64,000 bases of DNA from DFXE01 sp032054765. GTDB lineage: Bacteria > Bacteroidota > Bacteroidia > Bacteroidales > Tannerellaceae. The stretch lies in NCBI GenBank assembly GCA_032054765.1, contig DAMBSC010000003.1:124001-188000 (forward strand), given 5' to 3'. Below, in pieces: positions 61,920 to 64,000 of this stretch. How positions within the stretch are numbered: the first letter of the stretch is position 1; each line of letters starts with the position of its first letter. The position numbers and the translations under genes were made by a program. The notes beneath the pieces are model-generated. The model worked only from the letters and a program-made list of their open reading frames with translations. It made no database searches and had not been told where the DNA came from.

Positions 61920-62873
61920 ATGAAAGCAATCAGAATCCATGATTATGGGACATCATTAAACTTAAAGTATGAAGACGTTTCTGTCCCGGAAATGACAGAT
62001 GATCAGGTATTGGTAAAAGTATATGCCACGTCGGTAAATCATCTGGATATGAAAAAAGCATCCGGTACGGATAAAGATAAAATGCCGATTGAGCTACCCT
62101 GGATACCCGGACATGATTTCTCCGGAATTTTAGAGAATGTAGGAAACAATGTAAAAGATTTTAAAGTGGGAGACAAAGTATATGGAAACTGTAACGGAGG
62201 ATCTTACGCGGAATATGTAGCAGTGACTCCGGATAAAGTTGCCATAAAGCCTGAAATCCTTACTTTTAATGAAGCAGCCGCTGTTCCTCATGTTGGAGAA
62301 ACAGCATGGCAGGCTATACATACCCATGGACAGCTGAAGTCAGGTCAAAGTGTATTGATCCACGGAGCAGCCGGTGCAGTTGGTGCTTTTGCTGTACAAT
62401 TTGCCAAACAATCAGGAGCCAAAATATATGCGACAGCTTCTTACACAGATAAGGAATTTTTAGAATCATTAGGTGCAGACGTAATAATCGATTATAAATC
62501 CGAAGATTTTACTACTATAGCTAAAGATATTGATTTGGCATTGGTTTTAGTAGGTGGGGATATACAGAAAAAAACATATTCCGTAATGAAAGAAGGTGGT
62601 CGTTTAGTCAGTACAACCGGCCCCATACTGGAAGACGAAGCTAAAAAACGGAATGTAACCGGAATCGCAATGGTAATACAACAATCCGCTGAAGATCTCC
62701 GTAAAATAAGTCAACTAATCAATGAAGAAAAGGTAACGACCGATATCGCTCTGGTTTATGAGCTTGAAGATGCTGCTGACGGCTGGAAGATACTTGGACA
62801 CGAAGATCCATCTCTCCCTCAATTAGAACACGGCAAAATAATTTTACAAATAATTCCGGAAGAATCCCTCTAA
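61920..62873 (+). CDS. Zinc-less NADP-dependent oxidoreductase (quinone oxidoreductase-like MDR)
   Basis: The 317 residues form a medium-chain dehydrogenase fold with GroES-like N-terminus (WIPGHDFSGILENVGNNVKD) and Rossmann motif SVLIHGAAGAVGAFAVQFAK. The structural and catalytic zinc cysteines are absent, as in the QOR group. It would reduce quinones or enones with NADPH. Confidence 0.88.
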   Translation: MKAIRIHDYGTSLNLKYEDVSVPEMTDDQVLVKVYATSVNHLDMKKASGTDKDKMPIELPWIPGHDFSGILENVGNNVKDFKVGDKVYGNCNGGSYAEYVAVTPDKVAIKPEILTFNEAAAVPHVGETAWQAIHTHGQLKSGQSVLIHGAAGAVGAFAVQFAKQSGAKIYATASYTDKEFLESLGADVIIDYKSEDFTTIAKDIDLALVLVGGDIQKKTYSVMKEGGRLVSTTGPILEDEAKKRNVTGIAMVIQQSAEDLRKISQLINEEKVTTDIALVYELEDAADGWKILGHEDPSLPQLEHGKIILQIIPEESL

Positions 62874-62895
62874 AAGCATATACCTCCTTTTAATT

Positions 62896-63005
62896 AACTG
62901 TGTAGCGAGTGCTACACAGTTGTATATGTTCTGCTGCATAACTGTGTATGAATATATAGACAACTGTATATTTATTTTCACACTTAAGTATATTGCCTAC
63001 TAACT
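62896..63005. repeat. Array F: five tandem 22-bp units, first unit a hairpin
   Basis: Units start at 62896, 62918, 62940, 62962 and 62984. Units 1-4 open with A(A/G)(C/T)TGT(G/A)TA and end near ACAC/AGAC. Unit 1 with the next 4 bases makes a perfect hairpin, AACTGTGTAGC-GAGT-GCTACACAGTT, 22 bp past the oxidoreductase stop, so it may also end transcription. Confidence 0.85.
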
Positions 63006-63038
63006 ATTTTTAATAGCTCACGTCTTATATTTTTTGGG

Positions 63039-63101
63039 ACGTGTCCCGTTTTTATTCACACGTTTCCTAATTTTATTTGCACGCTTCCGGATTTAGTTTT
63101 A
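63039..63101. repeat. Second array after array F (21-bp period)
   Basis: ACGTGTCCC (63039), ACGTTTCC (63060) and ACGCTTCC (63081) begin units of 21 bp with an AT-rich remainder. GGGACGTGTCCC (63036-63047) is a perfect 12-bp palindrome. Confidence 0.7.
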
Positions 63102-63119
63102 TCAACTATAATAGTATTT

Positions 63120-63470
63120 AAATTTTTGCTTTCATTGTCACCATCCCTTTCTGTTCCTTTCTACAAGCAGGTTTTGGGGTGAAGACACTGGTTTCACCTC
63201 CTATCTTTGCTTTCACCTGATTATTGATGGATAATATACATAGTAATATCGTACACAAACATAGCAAAATCGTACGTATTATGGTTGTGACAGATGAAAG
63301 GGAAAACGAACAAGTGAAAGCACTTGGTTTCACTCTGATATACGCTTGTATACAGAGATTGAATAGATATGGTGAAAGGTGGAATGTTATAGTAGCTAAC
63401 CTAAAGAAGAAGCTTTCAATACTAAACCTTCTATTGTTAACTATTTTTGATTAATCTAAATAAATACACA
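63120..63470. other. Gene-free stretch with scattered TTTCACC/GGTGAAA motifs
   Basis: GGTGAA or TTTCACC occurs at about 63178, 63192, 63211 and 63371, with GTGAAA/TTTCAC pairs near 63315 and 63329, not in strict register. A 76-codon frame here has no protein-like features. I see no gene in this part of the 719-bp gap. Confidence 0.5.
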
Positions 63471-63483
63471 CATATATTTTTTT

Positions 63484-63491
63484 TACATTTG
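63484..63491 (+). promoter_or_regulatory. -7 box of the terminal lipoprotein gene
   Basis: TACATTTG matches the consensus and leaves a leader of about 95 nt before the ATG at 63593; the -33 element is weak. Confidence 0.45.
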
Positions 63492-63592
63492 CATTGTATT
63501 AATATTACTTAATCTTCGTCTGTCATATTTAAAAATATTAAACAGTTTTTTGGAAGGCCTGGAAAAGAATAATGTAAACAAAAAAATCAACA

Positions 63593-64000
63593 ATGTGGAA
63601 TAAAACAAACTCTCCTTTTTACTACATAAAGGTAGTAATTGCTATTGTATATGCAATCCTCTTTACCATATGCTTACCCTCATGTAATAATGACGATGAA
63701 GGCAAGTCGAGAAGAACAGGTACATTTTTATTATCACTTACAACAGATACAGCTTATCAGAAAACAACTACAACCAAAGCGATAGCTTATGAGTTTGCTG
63801 ATTTCTTAAATGTAAATGAATATACTGTAAATATAATACAGGAAGGTGAGGTATTCCGTTCCTATAGCCGGTATGCTGACATGCCTGATGAAATAGAGAT
63901 CCCTTCCGGAACATATACATTACAGGCTTATAAAGGTGAAAATAAAGCTGGAGCATTTCTAAATCCTTATTTCGAAGGGAATCAGGACTTCAGTATAGAG
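63593..64000 (+). CDS. DUF4493-type lipoprotein, 3' end outside the window
   Basis: The 136 visible codons start with a lipoprotein signal (LFTICLPSCNND). A domain follows with FADFLNVNEYTVNIIQEGEV, EIPSGTYTLQAYKGENKAGA and FLNPYFEGNQDFSI. This is the pattern of DUF4493 N-terminal repeats of Bacteroidetes surface lipoproteins. The reading frame is open to the last base, so the protein continues beyond the window. Confidence 0.75.
   Translation, partial: MWNKTNSPFYYIKVVIAIVYAILFTICLPSCNNDDEGKSRRTGTFLLSLTTDTAYQKTTTTKAIAYEFADFLNVNEYTVNIIQEGEVFRSYSRYADMPDEIEIPSGTYTLQAYKGENKAGAFLNPYFEGNQDFSIE

Noticed and set aside
62896..62921. Classical rho-independent terminator
   Set aside because: The stem is perfect but no T run follows; it is better described as the first unit of array F, with termination left open.
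63224..63454. 76-codon open frame in the gap before the last lipoprotein
   Set aside because: It runs through scattered TTTCACC/GGTGAAA motifs, has no recognisable domain and no promoter of its own, and its composition follows the local repeats.

Overview
The window looks like chromosome from a low-GC member of the Bacteroidales, probably the Dysgonomonas/Parabacteroides branch; the genus is inferred and not proven. Supporting this are the Bacteroidetes -7 box (TAnnTTTG, in places with a TTTG/TTG element 18-22 bp upstream) in front of many genes, few Shine-Dalgarno sites, a NUDIX-type sugar regulator, a Porin_10-type porin, a DUF4493-type lipoprotein and a 2-oxoacid:ferredoxin oxidoreductase operon.

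Layout. 1-6180 is accessory in character: an ArsR repressor with an acetyltransferase/arsenate-reductase fusion under three matching dyads, an AraC regulator with an NAD(P)-binding oxidoreductase, a lincosamide-nucleotidyltransferase-like gene, SRPBCC and DUF4256 genes, and a stretch of decayed gene pieces around an intact promoter. 6184-12059 is one leftward operon: aldA, lutA, lutB, lutC and an acyl-CoA synthetase-like gene, which reads as lactaldehyde to lactate to pyruvate oxidation. 12515-20448 holds a DUF1848 gene, a reverse rubrerythrin, a histidine kinase/LytTR response regulator/AraC set, a DEAD-box helicase, a nitronate monooxygenase and an acetyltransferase. 20606-29406 is a patchwork: a receiver-less LytTR regulator overlapping a membrane-anchored glycosidase, a deacetylase lipoprotein, a zinc-ribbon/AraC/GyrI fusion overlapping a half-size phospholipase D, queH, and a class B1 metallo-beta-lactamase.

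29432-38625 contains trehalose synthesis (OtsA-OtsB fusion) divergent from a GH15 enzyme and a TMEM175-type channel, then an esterase, cardiolipin synthase and a cold-shock/RRM RNA-binding pair. 39756-44881 is a leftward xylose operon (NUDIX regulator, xylB, xylA, transporter). 45210-48054 is the korDA-(small membrane protein)-korBC operon. 48693-64000 is mostly core: porin, solute-binding protein, helicase, M3 peptidase, dCMP deaminase, S41 protease, recF/DUF721, TPR protein, ribH, tRNA-Tyr, tRNA-Gly, DUF1080 lipoprotein, quinone oxidoreductase, and the start of a DUF4493-type lipoprotein cut by the window edge.

The strongest unexplained signal is a class of intergenic arrays with an exact 22-bp period. 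At least six gaps carry tandem, often palindromic units spaced exactly 22 bp apart. The unit sequence differs from gap to gap, except for two gaps that share one family at different copy number.
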